In this document: piece by piece, positions 36,267 to 45,034 of the stretch | Layout: every line of letters starts with the position of its first letter | Numbering within the stretch: position 1 is the first letter of the stretch | DNA from: Tenericutes bacterium MZ-XQ | GTDB lineage: Bacteria; Bacillota_I; Bacilli_A; Acholeplasmatales; Acholeplasmataceae | DNA length: 64,000 nucleotides | Reading direction: 5' to 3' | NCBI GenBank assembly: GCA_002838205.1 | Contig: CP017950.1 | Span: 812,858-876,857 of the forward strand | Position numbers and translations under genes: made by a program | The notes under the pieces: generated by a model | The model's database searches: none | Told to the model about the DNA's origin: nothing | Seen by the model: only the letters and a program-made list of their open reading frames with translations

Positions 36267-37444
36267 ACAATTTTTCTGATCATTGCGTATGGTTCAACAG
36301 CTTCTGGAACATGTAATTTTAAGATTTGTTTTGGATGTCTTGCAACATCTAGAGCTTCACCTTTTTCATCAAAGAGATCACTTACTTTACATGTGAATCT
36401 TTTCCCACTTGGATTAAACACTTCAATTTCCGATCCTATTTTAAAATAGTTTCTTTGTTCAATCGTCGCAATCTTTGTTTCAGGTTCATAATCAACACCA
36501 AGTCCGATAAATAACTGCGAAGGTTTTTCACTTCTTTGATGATAAAGCTGTTGTTCAACACCAGGAAGTCCTTCTAAATATCCATGTGATGCCAATCTGT
36601 TTTCTGCTTTAGTGAGTTCCTCGTAATAAGGGGCAAAATCAGGGATTTCTTTATCTTTTAAATATGTATCAATCAAACTACGATATGTTGAAACAACAGT
36701 TGCAATATAATGTAGAGATTTCATGCGCCCTTCAATTTTTAGTGATTTTACATTGGCATCAATTAAAAATGGAATATGTTCTAAAGCTTCTAAATCCTTA
36801 CTTGACATTGAAAATGTCTTATCAGAAACAGGATTTCCATCTTCAACAAGGTCATAGTTCCATCTGCATGAATGCGCACATCCACCGCGATTTGCATCTC
36901 TTCCAGTCATATTATCGGATAAACTACATCTACCTGAAAAACTCATACACATACCTCCATGAATAAACACTTCGATATCAGCTTTAGTTTTTTCAGTTAA
37001 ATCTTTTATTTGATGTTTATCAAGTTCTCTAGCAAGAACTACTCTTTTAACGCCTTTATCATACCAATAGTTAACTGTATGCGTATTATAAGCTGATTGT
37101 TGTGTCGATAAATGGACTTCAAGGTTTGTATGATTTAATGCTTGGTCGATGATATAAGGTGATGCTGATATAATCGCATCCACCTTAGCTTCTTCTAATG
37201 CCTTTAAGTATTCTAAAACACCCTTTAAATCTTCATTATGAGGAATGATGTTTGTTGTAATGTATACTTTTTTCCCTCTTTCGTGTGCAAATGTACATGC
37301 TTCTTTAATATCATCAATCGTAAAATTTGATGCTCTTGCTCTTAAAGAAAAGTTTTGTCCACCAATGAAAACTGCATCTGCACCATACATCAAGGCAATC
37401 TTAAGTTTTTCTAAATCTCCTGCTGGAGCTAATAATTCAATCAT
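36263..37444 (-). CDS. trhP2: peptidase U32 family, tRNA hydroxylation protein TrhP2-like
   Basis: The 393-residue protein matches the U32 family that in bacteria serves prephenate-dependent 5-hydroxylation of U34 in tRNA. It starts MIELLAPAGDLEKLKIAL, has GGMCMSFSGRCSLS (Cys-rich Fe-S site, together with GGCAHSCRW) near residue 170, and the KIEGRMKS signature near 238. It is two bases after the shorter U32 gene and upstream of the YgjP gene. The pair corresponds to Bacillus yrrN-yrrO. Confidence 0.93.
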   Translation of the reverse strand: MIELLAPAGDLEKLKIALMYGADAVFIGGQNFSLRARASNFTIDDIKEACTFAHERGKKVYITTNIIPHNEDLKGVLEYLKALEEAKVDAIISASPYIIDQALNHTNLEVHLSTQQSAYNTHTVNYWYDKGVKRVVLARELDKHQIKDLTEKTKADIEVFIHGGMCMSFSGRCSLSDNMTGRDANRGGCAHSCRWNYDLVEDGNPVSDKTFSMSSKDLEALEHIPFLIDANVKSLKIEGRMKSLHYIATVVSTYRSLIDTYLKDKEIPDFAPYYEELTKAENRLASHGYLEGLPGVEQQLYHQRSEKPSQLFIGLGVDYEPETKIATIEQRNYFKIGSEIEVFNPSGKRFTCKVSDLFDEKGEALDVARHPKQILKLHVPEAVEPYAMIRKIV

Positions 37445-37446
37445 AT

Positions 37447-38328
37447 TTAAGACTCCTTTGTCTTATAAATCGTCTTGGTGTTGAAGAATCCTTCATCCCA
37501 TGATTCGTTATATTGAACTTGTACATCGTTAATGATTTTTTTATCTTTTTGTTTGTTCTTATATAAAGAGCCGATTTGCAAAGCATATTTGTCATCTTTA
37601 AAAATAGAATCTATAACTAAGTAATCTACAACTTTTTCTAAATCATCTAAATGATTGAGAGCTGAAAAAACATGAGATCTAAATACATGTGTTCCAGCTT
37701 TATCTTCTAATATTGGATAAGGTTCTTCTTTTCTTTGTTCTTCAATAATCTTTAAATTTTGTTTGTTATGGTAAATATTATCTTGTTCTGAAAAGTCCAT
37801 AAAATTATGAATCAATTGTCGTTTAGAGTAAAACATATTTAAGTGCCCGTGTCCAACCATAAAGAGTTTAATCGCTTTTGTTTTTCCGATCTCTAATACA
37901 TCATCAAGCGTTATTTCTTTAGCAACAAACGAACCTAAAATCCCTTCTTTAGCTAAAAAATTAAAGTCATATGAGTTTGTTAATAGTGTTTCTGGATGGT
38001 ATATTGCTTTATCCGCTAAATTTTTAGATTTAAGAAGCATGATAGCACCCAAATCACCAACAATGATGCCTGTAAGATGGTTAACGTCAATACGATCAAT
38101 GAACATACCTAATGCTTCAATCAAGTTGTCATCTAGCATTTGATTTGCTTGCAAAAAGATCTCCTTATGCTTTTTTTTAGCATAATCAATGGCTACATTG
38201 ATTTCATCAATAGAAAAACTATTTGTAAGTCTAGCGCCAAATTGATCGTTTCCAATGATAAAACCATCGAAATTTGAAATCAAATCTTCCATGTGTTTAA
38301 TATCATATAAAGTTGTTAATAATTTCAT
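37447..38328 (-). CDS. trhP1: peptidase U32 family, TrhP1-like partner
   Basis: The 293-residue protein is a shorter U32 homologue, the YrrN/TrhP1 type, that works with the longer TrhP2 protein in tRNA wobble-uridine hydroxylation. It carries a TIM-barrel-like pattern (DGFIIGNDQFGARL, GIIVGDLGAIML) but not the four-Cys set. It is one base after trmR, which methylates the hydroxyl made by this pair; the three genes form a complete mo5U module. Confidence 0.9.
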   Translation of the reverse strand: MKLLTTLYDIKHMEDLISNFDGFIIGNDQFGARLTNSFSIDEINVAIDYAKKKHKEIFLQANQMLDDNLIEALGMFIDRIDVNHLTGIIVGDLGAIMLLKSKNLADKAIYHPETLLTNSYDFNFLAKEGILGSFVAKEITLDDVLEIGKTKAIKLFMVGHGHLNMFYSKRQLIHNFMDFSEQDNIYHNKQNLKIIEEQRKEEPYPILEDKAGTHVFRSHVFSALNHLDDLEKVVDYLVIDSIFKDDKYALQIGSLYKNKQKDKKIINDVQVQYNESWDEGFFNTKTIYKTKES

Positions 38329-38329
38329 G

Positions 38330-38887
38330 TTAATCAGCTCTTTTCGTAATACTCATCCCATCACCAACATCATAAAATGTCGTCTCATAATTTGGATGAA
38401 TTTCTAAATATGTTTTAAATTTTTGAAGTTTCTGAATGAGTTGTCTAGTGCTTCTACTCACTTTTTTAATATCTAAGTGATGAAAACTTAAATTATCACA
38501 AACAACTATGCCACCTTCTTTTAAATATGGTGTATACTTTTCAAAAAACTTTTGGTATTGTGCTTTTGCTGCATCGATAAAAATCATATCATAAACACCT
38601 AAATCCCCATCAAAAAGAAGTGCATCTTCAGCAATTAACTTGATTTGATCTTTATAAGGTTCAATATGTTTTTTAGCAAGTTCAATCATGTTTCTATCTC
38701 TTTCAAAGGTAGTAACTTCACAGCCTTCTAAAGCCATAAAAATAGAACTATACCCAATAGCTGTTCCTATTTCTAGTACTGATTTTACTTGATATTGTTT
38801 AATTGTTTTTTTTAAAAACAAAAGCCCATCATCACAAATAATGGGGACATTATGGTCTTTTGCATATTGTTTTAAATCGTTTAGCAT
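38330..38887 (-). CDS. trmR: tRNA 5-hydroxyuridine methyltransferase
   Basis: TrmR methylates 5-hydroxyuridine at tRNA position 34 to 5-methoxyuridine using SAM. The 185-residue protein has the O-methyltransferase motif I LEIGTAIGYSS near residue 40, VTTFERDRNMIELA, and the metal-site region YDMIFIDAAKAQY near 109 and GGIVVCDNLSFH. In Bacillus the mltG gene separates it from the DUF1292 gene; here trmR ends the DUF1292 gene directly. Confidence 0.94.
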   Translation of the reverse strand: MLNDLKQYAKDHNVPIICDDGLLFLKKTIKQYQVKSVLEIGTAIGYSSIFMALEGCEVTTFERDRNMIELAKKHIEPYKDQIKLIAEDALLFDGDLGVYDMIFIDAAKAQYQKFFEKYTPYLKEGGIVVCDNLSFHHLDIKKVSRSTRQLIQKLQKFKTYLEIHPNYETTFYDVGDGMSITKRAD

Positions 38888-39153
38888 TATTCTTCTTCTT
38901 CATCCTCTAATTCGTCAAAGAACTTGTCTAATACACCATCAAGCATTTCCCATTCTTCATCTGTTTCGATGTCTTTGAATGTGCCTTCTGATGGGTTATT
39001 TTTATCTTCTACATATTCTGCAGCAGAAATTTCATGTGTATCCATAAATTCAAATATCACATAGTTCTTTCCATTGTGCTCATGCGTTAAAATAATTTCG
39101 CATACCGTTTCTTTCCCGTCTTCTGAAACTAAAGTTAATTTGTTATCATCCAT
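38887..39153 (-). CDS. DUF1292 family protein (YrzB-like)
   Basis: The 88-residue acidic protein matches the DUF1292/YrzB family: it starts with a short beta-rich segment (LTLVSEDGKETVCEIILTHEHNGKNYVIFEF) and ends with a long Asp/Glu-rich tail. Function is unknown. Placement between ruvX and trmR matches Bacillus. It overlaps trmR by one base and follows ruvX by one base. Confidence 0.92.
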   Translation of the reverse strand: MDDNKLTLVSEDGKETVCEIILTHEHNGKNYVIFEFMDTHEISAAEYVEDKNNPSEGTFKDIETDEEWEMLDGVLDKFFDELEDEEEE

Positions 39154-39154
39154 A

Positions 39155-39577
39155 TTAATGATCTCCTTTGTAATCTAAATAGTTTTGCAGTATCAGTACT
39201 GCAGCTAATTCGTCTTTTTTTTGTTTTTGCTTACTTCTACGTTCATTTCCTTTGATCATGGCAGATATCGCAGATTTCGTCGATAATCTTTCATCCCATA
39301 ATACAATATTAACATCTTTTTTCTCTAAAAGCATTTCTTTGAACGTTTCACTTATTTTACCACGAATGCCAACATCATTGTTCATGTGTTTTGGATAACC
39401 TATGATAACATCAGTAATTTGATATTCATCGATAACACCAACAATGATGTTAGCTGCCTCGTTATAATCATCTTCTTTAAATCTATATGTCGTTAAACTA
39501 TGTGCGATAATACCAGATTCACTCATGGATAACCCTAAAGTTTTACTTCCTAAATCAATACCTAAATATTTTTTCAT
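39155..39577 (-). CDS. ruvX: Holliday junction resolvase-like / pre-16S rRNA nuclease RuvX
   Basis: The 140-residue YqgF-family protein has the RNase H-like start YLGIDLGSKTLGLSMS with the catalytic Asp, the central IGYPKHMNNDVG and the late WDERLSTKSA and QKKDELAAVLILQ motifs. In E. coli it processes the 5' end of 16S rRNA; a role in DNA recombination has also been suggested. It overlaps alaS by four bases. Confidence 0.95.
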   Translation of the reverse strand: MKKYLGIDLGSKTLGLSMSESGIIAHSLTTYRFKEDDYNEAANIIVGVIDEYQITDVIIGYPKHMNNDVGIRGKISETFKEMLLEKKDVNIVLWDERLSTKSAISAMIKGNERRSKQKQKKDELAAVLILQNYLDYKGDH

Positions 39578-42153
39578 AGCATCTCTTTTACTTTTTTAAT
39601 CATCTCATCAACTTGATCAAGTTCTTGGGTTCCACCTTGAGCCATTTGTCCTCGTCCACCACCAGAACCATTGGTAAGTTTTGTAGCCTCTTTAATGATA
39701 ACATTTGCGTTATCCAAGTTAGATTTACAGATAAATGTTGCCTTTTCAGGTGTTATATTGATCATTAATAGTACTTCAGCTTTTATTTTATCAAATAACG
39801 CATCAGTGAGTTGTTTTAATACTTTAGAATCAACATCATGTGTCACAATGACCTGACGTTTATCATTTGGATCTTTGATAAATGCATCTAAATTTGATAA
39901 TACATCTTGTTGTTTTTTGAGTTGAAGTTCTTTTTCAAGGTTTTTTGCAAATAGTTTTAAGTCTTCAATGTAACCACGATAGTTGATAATATCTTGATAA
40001 CTTCCTAGTATTTCAGGTCTTTGTGGCAAGAGAACTTTTTCATCTAATTTATTGATTTTTTCTTCAATTAAATGAATCTCGTTAAATAAGTTTTCCATAA
40101 AGGATTTAACTTGTGATTTAAGCTCAACACCTGTAACACCTTCCATACGGTATATCCCAGAACCAATAGATTCATATGAACAAATTGCAAAATCAATGAT
40201 CTCTTTTGTGTTAGAAACGTGCGTTCCACCACATAACTCTTTGCTCCAGTCCATATCAACCACACGAACGATATCACCATATTTTTCACCAAATAGAGCC
40301 ATTGCTCCTATTTTTCTAGCTTCATCTATAGGCATTTCTCTAATGACAACATCTAGCGGTTTTTCGATGATATAATGTTTAACTAGTTTTTCAATCTCAA
40401 GAATTTTCTCATCAGATTCAGATTCAAAATGATTAAAGTCAAATCTCCAGCTTTTTGGTGATACTTGCGAGCCTTGTTGGTTTGCATGTTTCCCAAAAAT
40501 CTCTTTGATCGCTTGATGGAATAAATGTGCTGCACTATGATTTCTAATCGTTTTTAAACGTTTTTTTGCATCAACGATTGCGAGCACTTCATCGCCTTCT
40601 TCAAACTCTCCTTCAACTTTGTGTAAGAACTGTCCATGAGGAAGTTTCATGACATCAATCACTTGATATCCATTAATCGTACCTTCATCATGAACTTGTC
40701 CACCAGAAGTCGCATAAAATGGTGTTTGATCAAGTACAATACCTTCTTCAAATACTTTAATCACTTTTGATTCAGATTGTAAATAATCATATCCTATAAA
40801 TTTTGATTTTTCAGTAAATTTCAAATAAGCTTCTTCTTGAGCTTTCATCGATCCCGATTTGCCTCTAGCTTGTCTAGAACGTTCTTTTTGCATCATTAAA
40901 GCCTTTTTAAAGCCTTCAATATCAATGACAACTCCATGTTCTTCTGCATATTCTAAAGTCAGCTCAATAGGGAACCCGTAAGTATCATAGAGTTTGAATG
41001 CTGTTTCGCCTGAAATCTCTTTACCCTCTTTTTCAATTGCTTCCATTAAGTGTTTTTCACCATCACTAATGGTTTCTAAGAATTTTTCTTCTTCTTTTAA
41101 AATCAATTTTTTAACGATGTCTTGTGTTTCATATAACCCTTCATAAAAAACACCCATCATAGAGACAACATCATCAACTAGTTCATATAAGAATGGTTTT
41201 GTTAATCCAAGTTTTCTTCCGTACTTCACAGCTCTTCTAAGCAATCGTCTAAGCACATAACCTCTACCTTCATTAGATAACATCGCACCATCGCTAATCG
41301 CAAATACCAATGCTTTAATGTGATCTGCGATCACTTTAAAAGCCATTTGGCCATTGTATTTCACGTTTGATAATATTTCGATATGTTTAATCACTGGAAA
41401 AAACAAGTCTGTTTCAAAGTTTGTTTCTGTTTGTTGGATGACACATGCAAATCTTTCTAGTCCTGCACCTGTATCGATGTTTTTACTTGGTAACTCTTTA
41501 TAGTTTTGTCTTTCAATACCTTCTTTTGCGTTAAATTGTGAAAACACTATGTTCCAAATTTCTATATATCTTTCATTTTCGATATCTTCTTCAATCAGTT
41601 CAACGCCTCTTTGATCATATGAAGGACCACGATCATAATAGATTTCCGTATCGGGACCACAAGGACCAGATCCAATTTCCCAAAAATTATCTGCTCTAGG
41701 AATCAAATGAGAAGGTTCTATACCAAGAGATAACCATATATTTCTTGCATCTTCATCTTCTGGATAATATGTGATATAGAGTTTATCTTGTTCAAATCCA
41801 AACCATTTTGGATCTGTCAATAACTCAAACCCCCATTTAATCGCATCTTCTTTGAAATAATCACCAATAGAAAAATTACCAAGCATCTCAAAAAATGTAT
41901 GGTGTCTTGCGGTCTTACCAACATTATCAATATCATTGGTTCTAATACATTTTTGAACATTGGTCAATCTTGGATTGGTTGGTTTTTCTGAACCATCAAA
42001 ATACTTTTTAAGTGGGGCTACCCCAGCATTAATCCAAAGTAGTGTTGGATCGTTTTGTGGAACAAGTGAGGCTGATTGTTCAACCTTGTGTCCTTTAGAT
42101 TCAAAAAAGTTTAACCAAGTCTCTCTAATCTCTTTTGCAGTCATGTAATTCAT
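39574..42153 (-). CDS. alaS: alanyl-tRNA synthetase
   Basis: AlaS charges and proofreads tRNA-Ala. The 859-residue protein has the class II catalytic core at the N-terminus (ending near residue 440), an editing domain with zinc motif HSAAHLFH and CGGTHV, and the C-terminal DHHA1 region with a glycine-rich GSGGGRGQMAQGGT stretch. The gene has an AGGAGG ribosome binding site and is controlled by a T-box. It heads an operon of overlapping genes with ruvX and the DUF1292 protein. Confidence 0.98.
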   Translation of the reverse strand: MNYMTAKEIRETWLNFFESKGHKVEQSASLVPQNDPTLLWINAGVAPLKKYFDGSEKPTNPRLTNVQKCIRTNDIDNVGKTARHHTFFEMLGNFSIGDYFKEDAIKWGFELLTDPKWFGFEQDKLYITYYPEDEDARNIWLSLGIEPSHLIPRADNFWEIGSGPCGPDTEIYYDRGPSYDQRGVELIEEDIENERYIEIWNIVFSQFNAKEGIERQNYKELPSKNIDTGAGLERFACVIQQTETNFETDLFFPVIKHIEILSNVKYNGQMAFKVIADHIKALVFAISDGAMLSNEGRGYVLRRLLRRAVKYGRKLGLTKPFLYELVDDVVSMMGVFYEGLYETQDIVKKLILKEEEKFLETISDGEKHLMEAIEKEGKEISGETAFKLYDTYGFPIELTLEYAEEHGVVIDIEGFKKALMMQKERSRQARGKSGSMKAQEEAYLKFTEKSKFIGYDYLQSESKVIKVFEEGIVLDQTPFYATSGGQVHDEGTINGYQVIDVMKLPHGQFLHKVEGEFEEGDEVLAIVDAKKRLKTIRNHSAAHLFHQAIKEIFGKHANQQGSQVSPKSWRFDFNHFESESDEKILEIEKLVKHYIIEKPLDVVIREMPIDEARKIGAMALFGEKYGDIVRVVDMDWSKELCGGTHVSNTKEIIDFAICSYESIGSGIYRMEGVTGVELKSQVKSFMENLFNEIHLIEEKINKLDEKVLLPQRPEILGSYQDIINYRGYIEDLKLFAKNLEKELQLKKQQDVLSNLDAFIKDPNDKRQVIVTHDVDSKVLKQLTDALFDKIKAEVLLMINITPEKATFICKSNLDNANVIIKEATKLTNGSGGGRGQMAQGGTQELDQVDEMIKKVKEML

Positions 42154-42165
42154 AAATATCCTCCT

Positions 42166-42205
42166 AAAAATAAATAAAAACGCCCATAGATTTCTCTAAG
42201 GACGT
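42166..42205 (-). terminator. T-box terminator before alaS
   Basis: Read on the minus strand, ACGTCCTTAG pairs with CTATGGGCGT (one mismatch, one G-U pair) and is followed by a U-rich tail, just downstream of the T-box sequence. Transcription is expected to end here when tRNA-Ala is charged. Confidence 0.85.
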
Positions 42206-42372
42206 AAAATTACGCGGTACCACCTTAGTTCTAGATTAATATCTAGCCCTCATAAGTCGTTACGGCCGACATACCTATGCTCCCAAATAGCTTCATAAGG
42301 TTTCTTCTTCGTTTTCACCAAACACGAAGTCTCTAATAAAGAAATGACTTATTACTCGTTTTGTTCATCGCG
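42206..42372 (-). promoter_or_regulatory. T-box leader of alaS
   Basis: The minus strand carries the T-box sequence AAGGTGGTACCGCG (42213-42226), which pairs with the free tRNA acceptor end. The Stem I base can form from AATAAGTC and GACTTAT, with AGAGA near the 5' side. A GCC triplet at the end of Stem I (GGCCGTAACGACTT) is a candidate alanine specifier codon; its register is not fully certain. An expected antiterminator competes with the terminator hairpin downstream. Uncharged tRNA-Ala should raise alaS expression. Confidence 0.92.
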
Positions 42373-42415
42373 TATTTATATTATCATAATTTAATTTTTT
42401 TTACAATATATATAG

Positions 42416-42862
42416 TTATTTATTATTACAAAGCATCTCTATATGAAGAATGCCTTCTTCAATATAAGGATCAGTCACTGTTTTAAAACCTAGCATTTTA
42501 TAATAATCTTCGAGATATGCTTGAGCAGATATTCTAATGGCTTCACCTTTAAGATCTTTTTTTACTTCTTCTATAAGGAGCGTTGCCAATCCTTTTTTTC
42601 TATAGTTAGCATCTGTGACGACTCTTCCCATGGAGTACTCCTCATATTTCAATCCTTTAGGGATGAGTCTTAAGTAAGATATGATTTTACCTTCTTTATT
42701 TTTAACAAAGTAATGCATACATTTTTGATCTTTATAATCCGTATCGACATAAATGATCTTTTGTTCCATCATAAAGACAGTATATCTTAAATCTAAGATA
42801 TCGTATAACTCTTCATTTGATAATTCATCAAACGATTTTTTAATGATTGTTTTTAAAGACAT
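42416..42862 (-). CDS. GNAT family N-acetyltransferase (ElaA-like)
   Basis: The 148-residue protein matches the ElaA group: KSFDELSNEELYDILDLRYTVF, then FMMEQ, the YLRLIP strand, the acetyl-CoA loop GRVVTDANYRKKGLATLL near residue 80, and the C-terminal ISAQAYLEDYYKMLGF. ATG at 42860-42862 is chosen because it starts the family's typical N-terminus; the upstream in-frame codon would extend into the PAP2 gene. The overlap with that gene is 23 bases. Substrate unknown. Confidence 0.87.
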   Translation of the reverse strand: MSLKTIIKKSFDELSNEELYDILDLRYTVFMMEQKIIYVDTDYKDQKCMHYFVKNKEGKIISYLRLIPKGLKYEEYSMGRVVTDANYRKKGLATLLIEEVKKDLKGEAIRISAQAYLEDYYKMLGFKTVTDPYIEEGILHIEMLCNNK

Positions 42863-43691
42863 ATTTGAACATATAAGGTGCACCAAGTGCAGCCCATCCT
42901 CCAATCATTAAGTATCTTATGAAATCAAAGATTAAAATGTCTGGAAAAATAAGTTTAAGTCCTTCTTTAATTGCGAGTGCAATGATGATACCTAATAAGA
43001 CTTTTAATACTTGAGTTATAGGTTTAGCTTCAACACTATACTTGATATATCTTTTTTCTAAAAAGTATCCAAGTGCAAACCCAATAAATCCACCAGCTGC
43101 AATATATAAATCATGATTTTGAACAAATATCATAAGTATCAAAAAGAAAGGTATTGCATAAAGCGTATAAATCTCTTCTTTATCATTCATTTTATCAATC
43201 AATTTAAACATATAGATTGAGATGATGATACTTAAAAGTAAACCAACAATCACATCAGATAGGTAGTGTTGTGCCAAATACACTCTAGATAATGGAACAA
43301 CAATCACAATGAAAAGGGCTACCCATTTAAACCAACTCAATTTAGTTTTCTTAGATAAGTCATAAAATGTATACCCTAATACCCCTGCTGCTTGTGAGTG
43401 ACCACTTGGAAATGAATACCCATGCGTTTCATATCCAAATGGTGGTTCTATACCATCAACTGTATAAGGTCTTGGTCTTTGGATTAACTCTTTTAATCCA
43501 GTATTGATGATTGCGCTTGCCATAAAAGTTAAAGCAAACTTATGCGCATATTTCTTATCAAACGTCCAGTACAATACAGCAGCAACCAATATAAATGCAT
43601 ATTGATCCCCTAAGTTTGTCGTGATATAGAAAAACCAGTCTAATGCTGGATTTCTAATCAATCCCATAAATTCAATAATCCTTAAGTCCAT
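42840..43691 (-). CDS. PAP2-type membrane phosphatase
   Basis: The 283-residue protein is mostly hydrophobic with about eight membrane helices and contains the three PAP2 motifs: KELIQRPRP near residue 67, PSGHSQAAG near 93 and SRVYLAQHYLSDVIVG near 143. These are the catalytic phosphatase motifs used on lipid phosphates. It overlaps the patatin-like gene and the GNAT gene, in a lipid-related trio. Substrate (for example phosphatidic acid or phosphatidylglycerol phosphate) is inferred. Confidence 0.92.
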   Translation of the reverse strand: MDLRIIEFMGLIRNPALDWFFYITTNLGDQYAFILVAAVLYWTFDKKYAHKFALTFMASAIINTGLKELIQRPRPYTVDGIEPPFGYETHGYSFPSGHSQAAGVLGYTFYDLSKKTKLSWFKWVALFIVIVVPLSRVYLAQHYLSDVIVGLLLSIIISIYMFKLIDKMNDKEEIYTLYAIPFFLILMIFVQNHDLYIAAGGFIGFALGYFLEKRYIKYSVEAKPITQVLKVLLGIIIALAIKEGLKLIFPDILIFDFIRYLMIGGWAALGAPYMFKYVFKNNH

Positions 43692-44572
43692 AATGCTTTG
43701 ACCTCATCTCTTATTGGTTTTTCTGTTTCTTTTGTCATAGAAACATAAGTGAACTCATCTTTTATATGCCATTCGTTTTTGTCATCAAGTATCTTTTCTT
43801 CTCTTAATTTTTTAATAAGCGCATATCCCATTTTTTCGCCATATAGTGCTTTTTTCTTAATATCTTCAGTTTTAAAATCTAAGATATCATAAGGAATGAG
43901 TTTAAATAAGTAATGGGTTTCAAAATTGACTAGTAAAATTGAATGATTCTTAAACTTTCTTCTACTAAACATACCATCAATGGGTATCGTTAAAATCACT
44001 TTACACCCTGCATCAACTAAAGGTTGAATTGGACAATTATCTAAAGTTCCACCATCCACATAAGCTTCATCATCGATCTCTGTTGTCCCAAACAAAATAG
44101 GAATGGATGCACTCGCTAAAACTGCCTTTAATGGATCTTTAAAATCATTCAAATAGAAAACTTCTTTTTCCATTCTATGGATTAAAACTTGATCAAGTAG
44201 ACTACCTTTTTTTAGTTTTGCAGCTGTAGCATATCCATGAATTTTGCTTTCTCTAATTTCACTTAATGTGACCTCTTTTGAAAGCTTTTCAAAGACATCC
44301 TGCAAACTAAAAAGACCTTGTTTATCAAACTTAAATTTGTCAAACTTCTTACCATAAATATCTCTGTTTTCAATTTTTTCCCAAGTCTCTAACATGCGTT
44401 CATAGCTAAAATTAGCCATGACCATCATGGTATTGATGGCTCCAATGGATGTCCCAGAAACATGTTTAATATCTTTGAGTAATCCTTCTTGTCTAAATGC
44501 TTCTAATACACCAATTTGGTAAGATCCTCGTGCTCCCCCACCACCAAGAGCTAATCCAACTTTGACTTTCAT
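43682..44572 (-). CDS. patatin-like phospholipase
   Basis: The 296-residue protein has the patatin set: oxyanion GGGGARG, nucleophile Ser42 in GTSIG, and the catalytic Asp in DGGTLDNCP near residue 165. It probably hydrolyses acyl groups of membrane lipids. The ATG at 44570-44572 is preferred because AGGTG lies at the right distance; the GTG further upstream is inside the smpB stop region. It lies after smpB and before the PAP2 gene. Confidence 0.92.
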   Translation of the reverse strand: MKVKVGLALGGGGARGSYQIGVLEAFRQEGLLKDIKHVSGTSIGAINTMMVMANFSYERMLETWEKIENRDIYGKKFDKFKFDKQGLFSLQDVFEKLSKEVTLSEIRESKIHGYATAAKLKKGSLLDQVLIHRMEKEVFYLNDFKDPLKAVLASASIPILFGTTEIDDEAYVDGGTLDNCPIQPLVDAGCKVILTIPIDGMFSRRKFKNHSILLVNFETHYLFKLIPYDILDFKTEDIKKKALYGEKMGYALIKKLREEKILDDKNEWHIKDEFTYVSMTKETEKPIRDEVKALWT

Positions 44573-44577
44573 TTCAT

Positions 44578-45021
44578 TCACCTGTGCTTTAAGATTTTAT
44601 CCATGCGCTTTTGCGCATCTTTTTCTTTTAATGTTTGACGTTTATCGTAATCTTTCTTACCTTTGGCAAGACCAATTTCAACTTTTGCTAGTCCTTCTTT
44701 TAAATATACTTTTAATGGAATGACTGCATAACCTTGTTCTCTAGTTTTGCCAAAAAGTTTTAAGATTTCATTTTTATGAAGTAATATTTTTCTTGTTCTG
44801 GTTTCATCGTGGTTAAACCTATTAGAATAATCATATTTTGAAATATGCATGTTTAAAATAAAGGCTTCTCCATCTTTAAAAGTGACATAACTATCACTTA
44901 AGTTAACCTTTCCTTGTCTAATCGATTTAATTTCACTACCCATAAGCTTCATGCCTGCTTCATAGGTTTCTTCGATAAAATAATCGTGTCTGGCTTTTTT
45001 ATTTTGACTGATAATCTTCAT
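44578..45021 (-). CDS. smpB: SsrA-binding protein SmpB
   Basis: SmpB brings tmRNA to stalled ribosomes in trans-translation. The 147-residue protein has the family features [17 protein letters not shown] near the start, [17 protein letters not shown] and the basic C-terminal tail ending in [14 protein letters not shown]. The rnr-smpB pairing is conserved because RNase R degrades the tagged mRNA. I found no tmRNA gene in the window. It follows rnr by 13 bases. Confidence 0.97.
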   Translation of the reverse strand: MKIISQNKKARHDYFIEETYEAGMKLMGSEIKSIRQGKVNLSDSYVTFKDGEAFILNMHISKYDYSNRFNHDETRTRKILLHKNEILKLFGKTREQGYAVIPLKVYLKEGLAKVEIGLAKGKKDYDKRQTLKEKDAQKRMDKILKHR

Positions 45022-45034
45022 GCCTTAAACCTCT

